Origin: JAKFWF01 sp963732635
GTDB lineage: Bacteria; Pseudomonadota; Alphaproteobacteria; Rhizobiales; Hyphomicrobiaceae
Reading direction: 5' to 3'
Assembly (NCBI GenBank): GCA_963732635.1
Contig: CAVTAL010000033.1
Location: forward strand, 248,001 to 312,000
Length of the DNA: 64,000 nt
Part shown: one piece after another, positions 46,754 through 54,721 of the stretch
Layout: every line of letters starts with the position of its first letter
Numbering within the stretch: the first letter of the stretch is position 1
Notes under the pieces: generated by a model
Seen by the model: the letters and a program-made list of their open reading frames with translations, nothing else
What the model was told of the DNA's origin: nothing
Database searches by the model: none
Made by a program: the position numbers and the translations under genes

Positions 46754-47636
46754 ATGCCCGATTTTCACGGCGTCTATCCCTTATCTCGTCTCGCCGATCG
46801 CGGCCGACGGCACGATCAAAGCCGACGTTCTGGAAAGACTGTCGCGGGATCTGATCGCACAGGGTGTGCATGGCCTGACGCCGCTCGGCTCCACCGGCGA
46901 GTTCGCCTACCTGTCGGCGGCGAGCCGCACCCGGGTGGTCGAAGTGGTTATCGAGGCGACGGGCAGACGCGTGCCGGTCATCGCCGGGGTGGCCGCAACG
47001 TCGACTGCCGATGCCGTCGCCCAGGCCAAGACTTACGAGGCCATGGGCGCTGACGGCATTCTCGCCATCCTGGAAGCCTATTTCCCGCTGACCGATGCGC
47101 AAATCGAGGCCTACTTCCGGGCAATCGCCGACGCGGTGAAGCTGCCGGTGGTGCTTTACACCAACCCGAACTTCCAGCGCGCAGACCTGTCGCTGTCGGT
47201 GATCGCGCGATTGGCTCAGGTGCCGAACATCGTCGCCATCAAGGACGCCTCAACCAACACCGGCCGGCTGCTGTCGATCATCAACCAGTGCGGCGACAAG
47301 CTGCATGTGTTCGCGGCGTCGGCGCACATCCCGACCGCCGTCATGCTGATCGGTGGCAAGGGCTGGATGGCGGGGCCTGCTTGTATCGCGCCGAAGCAGA
47401 GCGTCGAATTGTATGATCTCTGCCGCGCCGAGAAATGGCCCGAGGCGATGGTGCTGCAGAAGAAGCTGTGGGCGCTCAATCAGGCGTTCGCAAAGTATAG
47501 TCTGGCCGCCTGCATCAAGGGCGGTCTGGTGCTGCAGGGCTACGACGTCGGCGATCCAATTCCACCTCAAGCGCCGCTCTCGCCAGAAGGCCGCGCCGAT
47601 GTCGCGCATGCGTTGGAGGCGATCGGCGCGCTATAG
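46754..47636 (+). CDS. DapA-family dihydrodipicolinate synthase-like lyase, frameshift at codon 2
   Basis: TIM-barrel aldolase of the DHDPS/NAL superfamily, acting on pyruvate by Schiff base. Conserved: TPLGSTGEFAYLS, the active-site Tyr in VVLYTNPN and the Schiff-base Lys in VAIKDAST. ATG 46754 has AAGG upstream but is followed by CCCGATTTTC; removing one C gives M-P-I-F-T-A-S-I-P-Y-L-V-S-P and full fusion to the long frame (about 293 residues). The intact part alone starts at 46866 and would lack strand 1 of the barrel. The genuine role (lysine synthesis or a catabolic lyase) is open; the context suggests the latter. Confidence 0.8.
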
Positions 47637-47706
47637 GGCCAGCGTCTCGACGGCGGGGGCTGGACCCGCTAGCCTCGCCTGACGTCAACCAATGAAGGAT
47701 CGCGTC

Positions 47707-48039
47707 ATGAGATCCCTGTCCCGCTGGTCACGTCTTGGGTTGAGCGCCGCCGCGCTGTTTGCGCTCGCGACTCCAGCATTGGCCGACCGCATCGACGGCG
47801 AATGGTGTTTCGCCTCGCAATCACTGCAGATCGAGGGGCCGACGATCCGCACGCCGGCCGGGAGCCAGATCAAGGGCGACTATTCGCGGCATGGCTTTGC
47901 CTACGTGGTGCCGAGCAACGAGCCCGAAGCCGGTACCGAAATCAGCATGCAATTGCATAGCGAGGAGTTGATGACGTTGTCGCGCAAGAAAGCCGACAAG
48001 CCGGACGAGACTTGGCGCCGCTGCAAGGTCACGAGTTGA
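47707..48039 (+). CDS. Hypothetical secreted protein (about 110 aa)
   Basis: Start at ATG 47707 preferred because AAGGA lies seven bases upstream; an ATG at 47692 is also in frame. Signal peptide LGLSAAALFALATPALA. The mature protein begins DRIDGEWCFASQSL and has two cysteines (WCF, RRCKV), likely a disulfide, with a beta-rich pattern of about 85 residues. Similar small periplasmic proteins are widespread in Hyphomicrobiales without known role. The cytochrome gene follows 71 bases downstream. Confidence 0.65.
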   Translation: MRSLSRWSRLGLSAAALFALATPALADRIDGEWCFASQSLQIEGPTIRTPAGSQIKGDYSRHGFAYVVPSNEPEAGTEISMQLHSEELMTLSRKKADKPDETWRRCKVTS

Positions 48040-48110
48040 GCCAGCGCAATGTCGCAGACCCGGAATTCCAGCAGCTTCGCTGCTCATTGAAGTGTTTCCG
48101 GAGACCTGAA

Positions 48111-48443
48111 GTGAAGCGACTGGCTCTTCTATTGCTCGCACCCATGCTGGCGACTGCCGCCCTCGCGGCACCCGACGCGCGGCTACTCGCCAAGGGGCAG
48201 GCGATCCTCGACAAGAACTGCAGCCGCTGTCATTCGATCGGCAAGGACGGCGCCAGCCCGCATGAAAAGGCGCCGCCGTTCCGTACTGTCGTCACCCGCT
48301 ACCCCGCCGAGACGCTGGCCGAGGCATTGGCGGAGGGCCTCGTCTCCGGCCACCCCGACATGCCCGAGTTTACGTTCGAACCCACCGAGATCGACGCCAT
48401 TATCGCCTATCTCGACAGCCTTGGCCGACCGGTGAAAAAATAG
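48111..48443 (+). CDS. Small soluble c-type cytochrome
   Basis: 110 residues from GTG 48111; GGAG is present nine bases upstream, and no ATG serves this frame before the signal peptide. Signal peptide ALLLLAPMLATAALA, then the haem motif CSRCH (DKNCSRCHSIG) and the candidate Met ligand in HPDMPEF. A class I monohaem cytochrome c of the periplasm. Electron partner unknown. Confidence 0.85.
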   Translation: MKRLALLLLAPMLATAALAAPDARLLAKGQAILDKNCSRCHSIGKDGASPHEKAPPFRTVVTRYPAETLAEALAEGLVSGHPDMPEFTFEPTEIDAIIAYLDSLGRPVKK

Positions 48444-48449
48444 CTGGCC

Positions 48450-49220
48450 TCAAACCGTACGATACCCGCCATCTGCCATCACGATCGAGCCGGTCACATA
48501 GGCCGACATGTCGGATGCCAGGAAAATCGCCGGTCCGACGATATCGCCCGGCTGGCCGGCGCGCCCAAGTGGCGTGTGATCGAGGAAGGTCTTTACCAGC
48601 TCCGGATTGGTCGACCGTGCCTGGGCGTTGAGTGGTGTCTCGATTAGGCCGGGGCCAATGGCATTGACGCGAATGCCGAACTTGCCGAGATCGGCGGCGA
48701 GGGCGCGAGTGAATCCCAGCACGCCATGTTTTGAGGCGGTGTAGGCCGGCGAGTTCGGCGTGCGTACGTGCATGAAGGATTGGATCGAGGCGATGTTGAC
48801 GATCCGTCCCTTGGTCGCGCGTAGCTGATTGACGAATGCGTGGGTGACATTGAACACGCCGTCCAGATTGATCGACATGATGTCCTGCCAATCCTTGATC
48901 ACCGCTTGCGGATCGGCGGTGAAGGCATTGCGCCGGTTGATGCCGGCATTGTTCACCAGGATCGAAATATCCCCGACCTTGGCAGCGATATCGGCGGCCA
49001 TCTTGCGGCATTCGTCGCGGTCGGTGACATCGAGCTTATGCGCCGATGCCTTGCCGCCGGTCTCGACGATGGTCCTGGCGGTTTCGGTGGCGCCTTCGGC
49101 ATTGGCATCTAGGATGACGACTTGCGCGCCTTCCTGGGCATAACCGATGGCGATCGCCTGGCCGATACCTGAGCCGCCGCCGGTGACGACCGCGATGTGT
49201 CCCTTGAGTAGATCAGCCAT
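48450..49220 (-). CDS. SDR-family oxidoreductase
   Basis: 256 residues from ATG 49220 with GGGAG upstream. The open frame runs 240 codons further but that part is noise. Motifs: TGGGSGIG (13-20), NNAGINRRN, active-site serine in NIASIQS, YTASK and the PG turn IGPGLIETPL. The C-terminus ends VMADGGYRTV. Closest by eye to gluconate 5-dehydrogenase or 2-deoxy-gluconate 3-dehydrogenase types. Convergent with the cytochrome gene, 6 bases apart. Confidence 0.85.
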   Translation of the reverse strand: MADLLKGHIAVVTGGGSGIGQAIAIGYAQEGAQVVILDANAEGATETARTIVETGGKASAHKLDVTDRDECRKMAADIAAKVGDISILVNNAGINRRNAFTADPQAVIKDWQDIMSINLDGVFNVTHAFVNQLRATKGRIVNIASIQSFMHVRTPNSPAYTASKHGVLGFTRALAADLGKFGIRVNAIGPGLIETPLNAQARSTNPELVKTFLDHTPLGRAGQPGDIVGPAIFLASDMSAYVTGSIVMADGGYRTV

Positions 49221-49251
49221 TGCCTTTTCTCCCGATTGTTCGAGTGCGCCT

Positions 49252-49347
49252 TTAGACTTTGCCGCGCCAGGTGTGCTGCGGCTTGTAGCCCAACAGCCGC
49301 CGAGCCTTGTCAATCGACAACAGCGTGCTCGCCGTCTGGCGGCAGGA
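49252..49347 (-). pseudogene. C-terminal remnant of an NAD-dependent epimerase/dehydratase
   Basis: On the reverse strand about 30 codons before TAA 49252-49254 read ASTLLSIDKARRLLGYKPQH then TWRGKV, the standard ending of extended-SDR sugar epimerases (SxDKARRLLGYxPxHSW). Upstream of the Cys/Gln residues the similarity stops and an A/T-rich run follows. With only the tail left this is a gene relic, lying 31 bases upstream of the intact SDR. Confidence 0.6.
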
Positions 49348-49487
49348 AGTTTTTTCTTTTGCACCCTACCCGCCCCGGCGCATTGGACCATGGCGAAAGC
49401 TGCATAGTGGTACTGCGTCCGACTGCCTGCGAAGCGTGCTATTGGCATGACGTTGCCCGCTTCCCGACCCGCGAGACCACGCATCCG

Positions 49488-50723
49488 ATGCCCAGATACC
49501 TGACGCTGCCGATGCTCGCGTGGGCGACTGGCGCCATGTTCTTCTTCTACGCTTGGGTGCTGCGCGTCGCGCCCAGCGTGATGATCCCCGAACTGATGCG
49601 GGATCTGGCCGTCGGTGGCGCCGTGCTCGGCAACCTCTCGGCATTCTATTTCTACGGCTACGCCGGCATGCAGATGCCGGTCGGTTTGATGCTCGACCGG
49701 TTCGGCCCGCGCCGCCTGATGACCATCGCCGCGCTCGTCTGCGCATTCGGCTGCGTGCTGTTCGCCACCAGCACAGCGTTCTGGGGCGTCGCCGCCGGCC
49801 GCTTTTTGATAGGCGCTGCGGCGGCGTTCAGCCTTGTCGGCTCGATGGCCGTTGCGGGTCAGTGGTTCGAGCCCCGGCGGTTCGCATTGCTCAGCGGATT
49901 GGCGATGATGATGGGTATGGCCGGCGGCGTGTTCGGCCAAGCCCCGCTGCGGCTCAGCGTCGAGGCGTTTGATTGGCGGCAGACCATGCTGATGCTGGCC
50001 GGCGGCGGCTTGCTACTGGCGATTTCGGCATGGACGACCGTGCGAGATCGTCATCGCGGTTCCGGCGGCTTCAGCCAGATGCTTACCGGGCTCGCGAAAG
50101 TCGTCCGCAAACCACAGAACTGGTTGATCGCGGTGGCTGGCATGGGTGCCAGCGCGCCATTGCTGGGCTTCGCCAGCCTCTGGGGCGTGCCCTACCTCGC
50201 CGCCACCAATGGTCTCGACCAGACCGCGGCCGCCGCCGTCACCTCGACCGTGTTCATCGGCTGGGGCATTGGTGCCCCACTCTTCGGCTGGTTATCGGAC
50301 CGCATCGGCAAACGCCGCATGCCATACATTGCCGGCTTGATGCTGTGCACTTTGAGCATCGCCGCGATTGTCTATGTTCCAGGTCTGCCTGTTCGGCTGA
50401 TAACGATCCTGTGCTTTTTTTGCGGACTAGGTGGCTCGGCACAGATCGTCGGGTTCGCGACCGCGCGCGAGCACAACCCGACCGCGCTCAGCGGCACCGC
50501 GCTCGGTTTCGTGAACTGCCTGGTGACAAGCGCCGGCGCGCTTTTCCAACCACTCACCGGCTGGTTGCTCGACCTCGGCTGGAGCGGCAAGATGGTGGCC
50601 GGCGCGCGGGTTTATGACGCGATCGCCTATCAGTACGCCCTATCGGCGATCGTCGGCGGCACAGTCGTCGCCCTGCTGTGCACACTCGCCATTCGCGAGA
50701 CGCATTGCAGGCAGGTAGCCTGA
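49488..50723 (+). CDS. MFS transporter
   Basis: 411 residues from ATG 49488, twelve membrane segments. MFS signature between TM2 and TM3 is MLDRFGPRRLMTIAALV; the second-half counterpart is WLSDRIGKRRMPYIAG. The first segment (WATGAMFFFYAWVLRVAPSV) and RDLAVGGAVLGNLSAFYFYG are typical of the hexuronate/nitrate-like or NarK-distant group. Substrate not deducible. Followed 64 bases on by the MhpD-like gene. Confidence 0.85.
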   Translation: MPRYLTLPMLAWATGAMFFFYAWVLRVAPSVMIPELMRDLAVGGAVLGNLSAFYFYGYAGMQMPVGLMLDRFGPRRLMTIAALVCAFGCVLFATSTAFWGVAAGRFLIGAAAAFSLVGSMAVAGQWFEPRRFALLSGLAMMMGMAGGVFGQAPLRLSVEAFDWRQTMLMLAGGGLLLAISAWTTVRDRHRGSGGFSQMLTGLAKVVRKPQNWLIAVAGMGASAPLLGFASLWGVPYLAATNGLDQTAAAAVTSTVFIGWGIGAPLFGWLSDRIGKRRMPYIAGLMLCTLSIAAIVYVPGLPVRLITILCFFCGLGGSAQIVGFATAREHNPTALSGTALGFVNCLVTSAGALFQPLTGWLLDLGWSGKMVAGARVYDAIAYQYALSAIVGGTVVALLCTLAIRETHCRQVA

Positions 50724-50787
50724 CACTCGCATCCTGGCGAGATCGGCGTTAGCGTGCCGCAAAATATCGAGCACCGGGAGAAATGCC

Positions 50788-51573
50788 ATGTCGACATCGC
50801 CCCATGACCGCGCCTCCGATTTGCTCTGGCAATGCTGGCAACGCGGCGACGTCACGGCCGACCTGCCAGCCGATTTGAAGCCCACGACCCGCCGCGAAGG
50901 CTACGCGATCCAGGCTGGCCTCGATCGTCATTCGGCCAAACCTCGCGTCGGCTGGAAAATCGCCGCCACCAGCACCGCCGGCCAGAAGCATATCGGTGTC
51001 GATGGTCCGCTCGCCGGCCGCATCCTTGCCGAGCGCGTCGTTGATGGCCGAACTCCGGTATCGATCAAGACCAACCGCATGCGCGTCGCCGAGCCGGAGT
51101 TCGCCTTCCGCATCGGCCGCGAACTGACGCCGCGCGACAAGGCCTATGCGGTCGATGAAGTGATGGCGGCGATCGAGGCATTGCACCTGACCATCGAACT
51201 GCCGGACTCGCGGTTTGCCGATTATGCCAAGGTCGGCGGCCCGGCGCTGATCGCCGACAATGCCTGCGCGCACGAGTTGATCATCGGGCCGGCAGTCACC
51301 GCCGACTGGCGAGCGATCAATCTGGCGAAGCACACAGTTAAGGCGCACATGCGCGCCAAGGGTGATCGCGATGGCATCGGCTCGAACGTCTATGGCGATC
51401 CGCGCGTCGCCATGACCTGGATTGCCAATGAACTCTCCGGCATCGGGATTTCGTTGCGGCCCGGCGAGATCATCACAACCGGCACCTGCATGGTGCCGTT
51501 GGAGATCGCCGAGGGCGATCACATCGATGCCGATTTCGGGGTGCTGGGTCGCATTAGCTGTTCCATCGCCTGA
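50788..51573 (+). CDS. 2-keto-4-pentenoate hydratase / FAH-superfamily protein
   Basis: 261 residues. Contains AEPEFAFRIGRELTP (metal-ligand Glu residues), IELPDSRFADYAKVGGPALI and the C-terminal GEIITTGTCMVPLEIAEGDH, typical of MhpD/TesE hydratases of meta-cleavage pathways. It would hydrate a 2-oxopent-4-enoate to a 4-hydroxy-2-oxo acid with Mg or Mn. No other meta-cleavage genes are nearby. The MFS gene upstream could supply its substrate. Confidence 0.8.
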   Translation: MSTSPHDRASDLLWQCWQRGDVTADLPADLKPTTRREGYAIQAGLDRHSAKPRVGWKIAATSTAGQKHIGVDGPLAGRILAERVVDGRTPVSIKTNRMRVAEPEFAFRIGRELTPRDKAYAVDEVMAAIEALHLTIELPDSRFADYAKVGGPALIADNACAHELIIGPAVTADWRAINLAKHTVKAHMRAKGDRDGIGSNVYGDPRVAMTWIANELSGIGISLRPGEIITTGTCMVPLEIAEGDHIDADFGVLGRISCSIA

Positions 51574-51612
51574 GGGGCGTTCAGTGCAACCAGGTAAATC
51601 CGGCCGCAGCAC

Positions 51613-51626
51613 TTGACGTGCGTCAT
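51613..51626 (+). promoter_or_regulatory. FNR/DNR-like box upstream of the Crp/Fnr gene
   Basis: TTGACgtgcGTCAT has the spacing and symmetry of Crp-Fnr operators (TTGAY-N4-RTCAA), with one mismatch in the last base. It is centred about 115 bases 5' of the regulator start, which fits autoregulation or control by another Fnr-type factor. Confidence 0.45.
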
Positions 51627-51734
51627 GTGGCGAGCGACGGGACAGCGATAAGTCGGCTGCGACGGTTTTGGCCGCATCGCAAGGGGGGCGTGCCCCCGAG
51701 ACGTCACGCGACAGCAACGGAGGGCGCTTGCTCC

Positions 51735-52469
51735 ATGACGCCGCTCGATTGGAACACGGTGCGTTCGACACCCTTGTTCGGCGCGATGCCGGCCGAGGTC
51801 ATGCAATCATTGATCGGCACGTCGGGGCCGCGCGTCTGCGGCAAGGGGGCGATCCTGTTTCAACAGGGCGACCCGGCGAAGGACTTCTTCGTCGTGCTCG
51901 ACGGCTGGGTCAAGATCTACCGCCTGACGCCGGAGGGTGACGAGGCCGTCGTGGCCGTCTTCAAGCGCGGCGAAACGTTTGCCGAGGGCGCGATGTTCCT
52001 CGGTGGCCGCTACCCGGTCAGCGCCGAGACGGTTGCGCCATCGCGCGTGCTGCAGATCGACGGCACGATGCTGCGCCAAAAGATCCGCGAGAACCCGGAT
52101 CTGGCGTTCCCGATGCTGGCGTCGACTTCCGGCCATCTGAAGGCGCTGGTGGACCAGATCGAACAAATAAAGCTGCTGTCGGGCTCACAGCGCATCGCCC
52201 AGTTCCTGCTGCGGCTGTGCACCAACGACCAAGGCGCGGCAGTCGTCGGGCTGCCTTACGAAAAAGCATTGATCGCCAACCGCCTCGGCATGAAACCGGA
52301 AAGCCTGTCGCGCTCGCTGTCACGCCTGCGGCCACTCGGCGTTACCGTCGAGCGGGAGCAGGTGAGCATTGCCGACGTGCGCCGACTGGTCGATTTCATC
52401 GAACGCCGTGATCCCGGGCTTGAGCATACGCGCCGGCGGTCCATCGGTCGCGATGCCGTTGACGAGTGA
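51735..52469 (+). CDS. Crp/Fnr-family transcriptional regulator (DNR-like)
   Basis: 244 residues from ATG 51735. The cyclic-nucleotide-like sensor barrel covers about 20-130 (GKGAILFQQGDPAKDFFVVL, GEGxFAEGAMF-type loop in KRGETFAEGAMFLGG), then a dimer helix (LKALVDQIEQIKLLSGSQRI) and an HTH (IANRLGMKPESLSRSLSRL). The four cysteines of FNR are absent, so it does not carry an Fe-S cluster. ESLSR in the recognition helix agrees with the TTGAC half-site seen upstream. DNR/NarR members respond to NO or nitrite. Confidence 0.85.
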   Translation: MTPLDWNTVRSTPLFGAMPAEVMQSLIGTSGPRVCGKGAILFQQGDPAKDFFVVLDGWVKIYRLTPEGDEAVVAVFKRGETFAEGAMFLGGRYPVSAETVAPSRVLQIDGTMLRQKIRENPDLAFPMLASTSGHLKALVDQIEQIKLLSGSQRIAQFLLRLCTNDQGAAVVGLPYEKALIANRLGMKPESLSRSLSRLRPLGVTVEREQVSIADVRRLVDFIERRDPGLEHTRRRSIGRDAVDE

Positions 52470-52472
52470 TGC

Positions 52473-53207
52473 TTAGCGCGCCGCGATAGCGTTCCGGACC
52501 GCGGCGGCGGCCAACTCCGCAATCGCCGGATCGGCACCGATCGGTCCGCTGTAATGCGCATCCGTGCCGGCGATTGCCTCCGGGATATCGTCGCGCGCGT
52601 GCAGGCCCTCCGCCGAGAAAAAGCCGATGACGAGCGTTTGTCCACGGTCGCGGCCGGTACGGTCGGCAACAAATGGCGGCTCTTCGAGAAATGCCGTTTC
52701 GACGACGTTGAACTGACCGAATGCGGCAACGGCCACGGCGGCCTTTTCAGTTGCCTCGGCGGACGCCCGCGACTTGGCCGACCCATGTCCGACCAGAAGC
52801 AACCGCGTGCTGGACGGAATCCACCCCACCGCGTGTGCCTCGGCCAGCGCTCGGCGATGGATCACCGCCGGCAACGCCGGGTCTAGTCCAAGCGGCGGCA
52901 GCATGTGCCAGGGGAGGACCAAGCCAACAAGCGCGATCCGATCAGGCACCGCGGTGCCGACGAAATATCCGCCACTCATGAAAAACGGATAGATCAGGAT
53001 TTCGCGACATCCGGCCCGCGCCAGTGCATCAAGCGCATGTTCGAATGTCGGCTCGCCATTGAGCACCCCGGCTTCGACTGCGGTAAGACCCGTCGCCGCC
53101 GCGACGCCATCGCGCAACTTCAGCAGTACTTGATTGTCGGCATTGCCACCGCGCTCGCCATGCCCGACGATCACAACGCCGATACCGGTGCCGGTGGCTT
53201 CACTCAA
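52473..53207 (-). CDS. Sirohydrochlorin chelatase, CbiX-type (two-domain)
   Basis: About 244 residues from a TTG start at 53207. Two CbiX halves: VVIVGHGERGGNADNQ and EILIYPFFMSGGYFVG, then LLLVGHGSAKSRAS and LVIGFFSAEGLHARDDI. Each VGHG supplies a metal-binding His. It inserts Fe or Co into sirohydrochlorin for sirohaem (nitrite/sulfite reductases) or cobalamin. The TTG overlaps the stop of the tiny upstream frame (TTGA), a coupling that supports this start. Convergent with the Crp gene. Confidence 0.8.
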   Translation of the reverse strand: MSEATGTGIGVVIVGHGERGGNADNQVLLKLRDGVAAATGLTAVEAGVLNGEPTFEHALDALARAGCREILIYPFFMSGGYFVGTAVPDRIALVGLVLPWHMLPPLGLDPALPAVIHRRALAEAHAVGWIPSSTRLLLVGHGSAKSRASAEATEKAAVAVAAFGQFNVVETAFLEEPPFVADRTGRDRGQTLVIGFFSAEGLHARDDIPEAIAGTDAHYSGPIGADPAIAELAAAAVRNAIAAR

Positions 53208-53272
53208 TGACTGGTGCCTTCCGGGAACTTGATCTTGTTGCACGCATTGTATTTGCCCGAAGGCTTCGACAT
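53204..53272 (-). CDS. Possible 22-residue peptide coupled to the chelatase gene
   Basis: ATG 53272 to TGA 53204-53206 encodes MSKPSGKYNACNK...FPEGTSH. The TGA overlaps the chelatase TTG start as TTGA. Composition (Lys, Asn, Cys, no long hydrophobic run) looks coded rather than random, but no strong ribosome site is present. It may be a leader peptide that couples translation from the DUF4202 gene to the chelatase gene. Confidence 0.35.
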   Translation of the reverse strand: MSKPSGKYNACNKIKFPEGTSH

Positions 53273-53290
53273 CGGCAAGCGCTCGGCCAC

Positions 53291-53887
53291 CTACGCATCC
53301 GGCCTGAGCTTCGCCTGCCCGGCGGCAAGCAGATCCAGAATACGCTGCGGCGGTGGTGACGCCAGAACGCTCTGCTGAGCCTTCGCCGACATTTTCCGCC
53401 AGGTCTTGGCCAGGATGCCGGACAGCTTTTCGTCGTCTTGCGCTGCCGCGAAGGGCGTCAGGTAATGCGCGAGGAACACCAGGCAGGCCACGTCCTCCAG
53501 CGCCTGCACGTCGGCGTCTGACGCCAGACGCTCCTTGCGAACGATCTGTCCGACGCGTTCGGCCATCGCCGCATCGAAACCTGCGGCAGTGACGATTTCC
53601 GCCAGCCGCCGCGCATGAAAGTGCTGTAGCGCCTTTCGCCACGACAGGTAGCCGATACGCCCTTCGGCAAAGCTGCCGCGTGGAATGGTCCAGCGCTCGA
53701 TGTGCTGGCCGCGAGCGGCAATACGCAGCGCGATGCCGGCCGCAGGCTCGAATTCCGCAAGGACCGCGCTCATGCGCTCGCCATAGACCAGCGCCGCCGC
53801 CTTCGATACGCCATCGACTTCCACATAGCTCGGATCGCGCGCATTCGCGGCATCGATGGCGACAATAACGCGTGGCAACATCGGCAT
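53291..53887 (-). CDS. DUF4202-domain protein
   Basis: 198 residues. Family hallmarks: NARDPSYVEVDG at the start, RIAARGQHIERWTIPRGSF, GYLSWRKALQHFHARRLAE, and VQALEDVACLVFLAHYL followed by KTWRKMSAKAQ. His/Asp residues in HIERW, HFHA and EDVAC suggest an HD-like metal site. Function is unsettled; DUF4202 genes often sit with sirohaem, sulfite or nitrite genes, consistent with the chelatase next to it. Cytosolic. Likely first gene of the DUF4202-peptide-chelatase operon. Confidence 0.8.
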   Translation of the reverse strand: MPMLPRVIVAIDAANARDPSYVEVDGVSKAAALVYGERMSAVLAEFEPAAGIALRIAARGQHIERWTIPRGSFAEGRIGYLSWRKALQHFHARRLAEIVTAAGFDAAMAERVGQIVRKERLASDADVQALEDVACLVFLAHYLTPFAAAQDDEKLSGILAKTWRKMSAKAQQSVLASPPPQRILDLLAAGQAKLRPDA

Positions 53888-54721
53888 GAACGCCTCTCAT
53901 TATTGCGGCAAGCCTGCCATTTGCAGCATGCTTGCCAACTCGACGCTGCGAAAATTAACCCGCCGCCTACGACGCGGAATTCCGCCGCCTTGGTCCTGTC
54001 ACGCCGCTCGGCGTTTCCGTTGATGGCACAAGTCAGCGCATTAAGCATAGACCACAACAAGCGGAACCGAGCACAGGCCAGCCGTAGTCAACTGGTGGTT
54101 ATCAACGGATCGCGCAAGCGGCAAGTCAACGCCGGATCGTCCTGGCCGATGTGCGACCCGGGCGACGGCTCGGCAGATACCGTCCGGCGTTGCGCAATAC
54201 AAGCCTTGACCCATGGTTGGCTCAACCGCCGTGCGCGTTCGTTTGCCGGCAGCCCGGCGAGCAGCGGACACCGCTCCGGATCGAATTCGCCGTCGTCGAA
54301 GTCTCGCGACACACACGCCGCATCTCCTGCCGGCTGCACAGTGGATCAAGCCGATGGCAGGCTAGCCAAGGCGGAGCACGCAACATTGACGCATATCAAG
54401 CCCCACCACGGGATAGGGCAAACGAACCGGTTCACATTACTGCCGGCAAGTCGCCATATCGAACGCGGCAGACCGCTCCTCTGTACGACAGCCGCATCCA
54501 CCGGCGAGCCTGCTGCATGGTGTTCGGCGACTTCACGGCTGCGGACACCATGCGTTGGCCAGAGCCGCGGCCGCGGCAATCGCGCCCCTTCCCGAATTCG
54601 ATGACTGGCATGCCGCGCCCAGCGCCACCTCGCCACTTGTTCGAACAGAGTATATCTGAGATCGGTAGGCGATCCCTCACGGTGGCACAGCCGCCAGCCC
54701 ACCTGCCAATAGGAGCACGTA
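53888..54721. other. 834-base region without a supported gene
   Basis: The only candidate is a minus-strand frame from GTG 54339 to TGA at 54088 (83 residues, containing FDPERCPLLAGLPANERARR). It has a normal amino-acid profile for part of its length but no ribosome site and no recognised family, so I do not call it. The stretch next to ilvD should hold that gene's promoter, with AGGAG at 54710 as its ribosome site. Confidence 0.5.

Noticed and set aside
54088..54339. 83-codon minus-strand frame with FDPERCPLLAGLPANERARR
   Set aside because: GTG start, no ribosome site and no family; mentioned only as the best candidate in an otherwise empty stretch.
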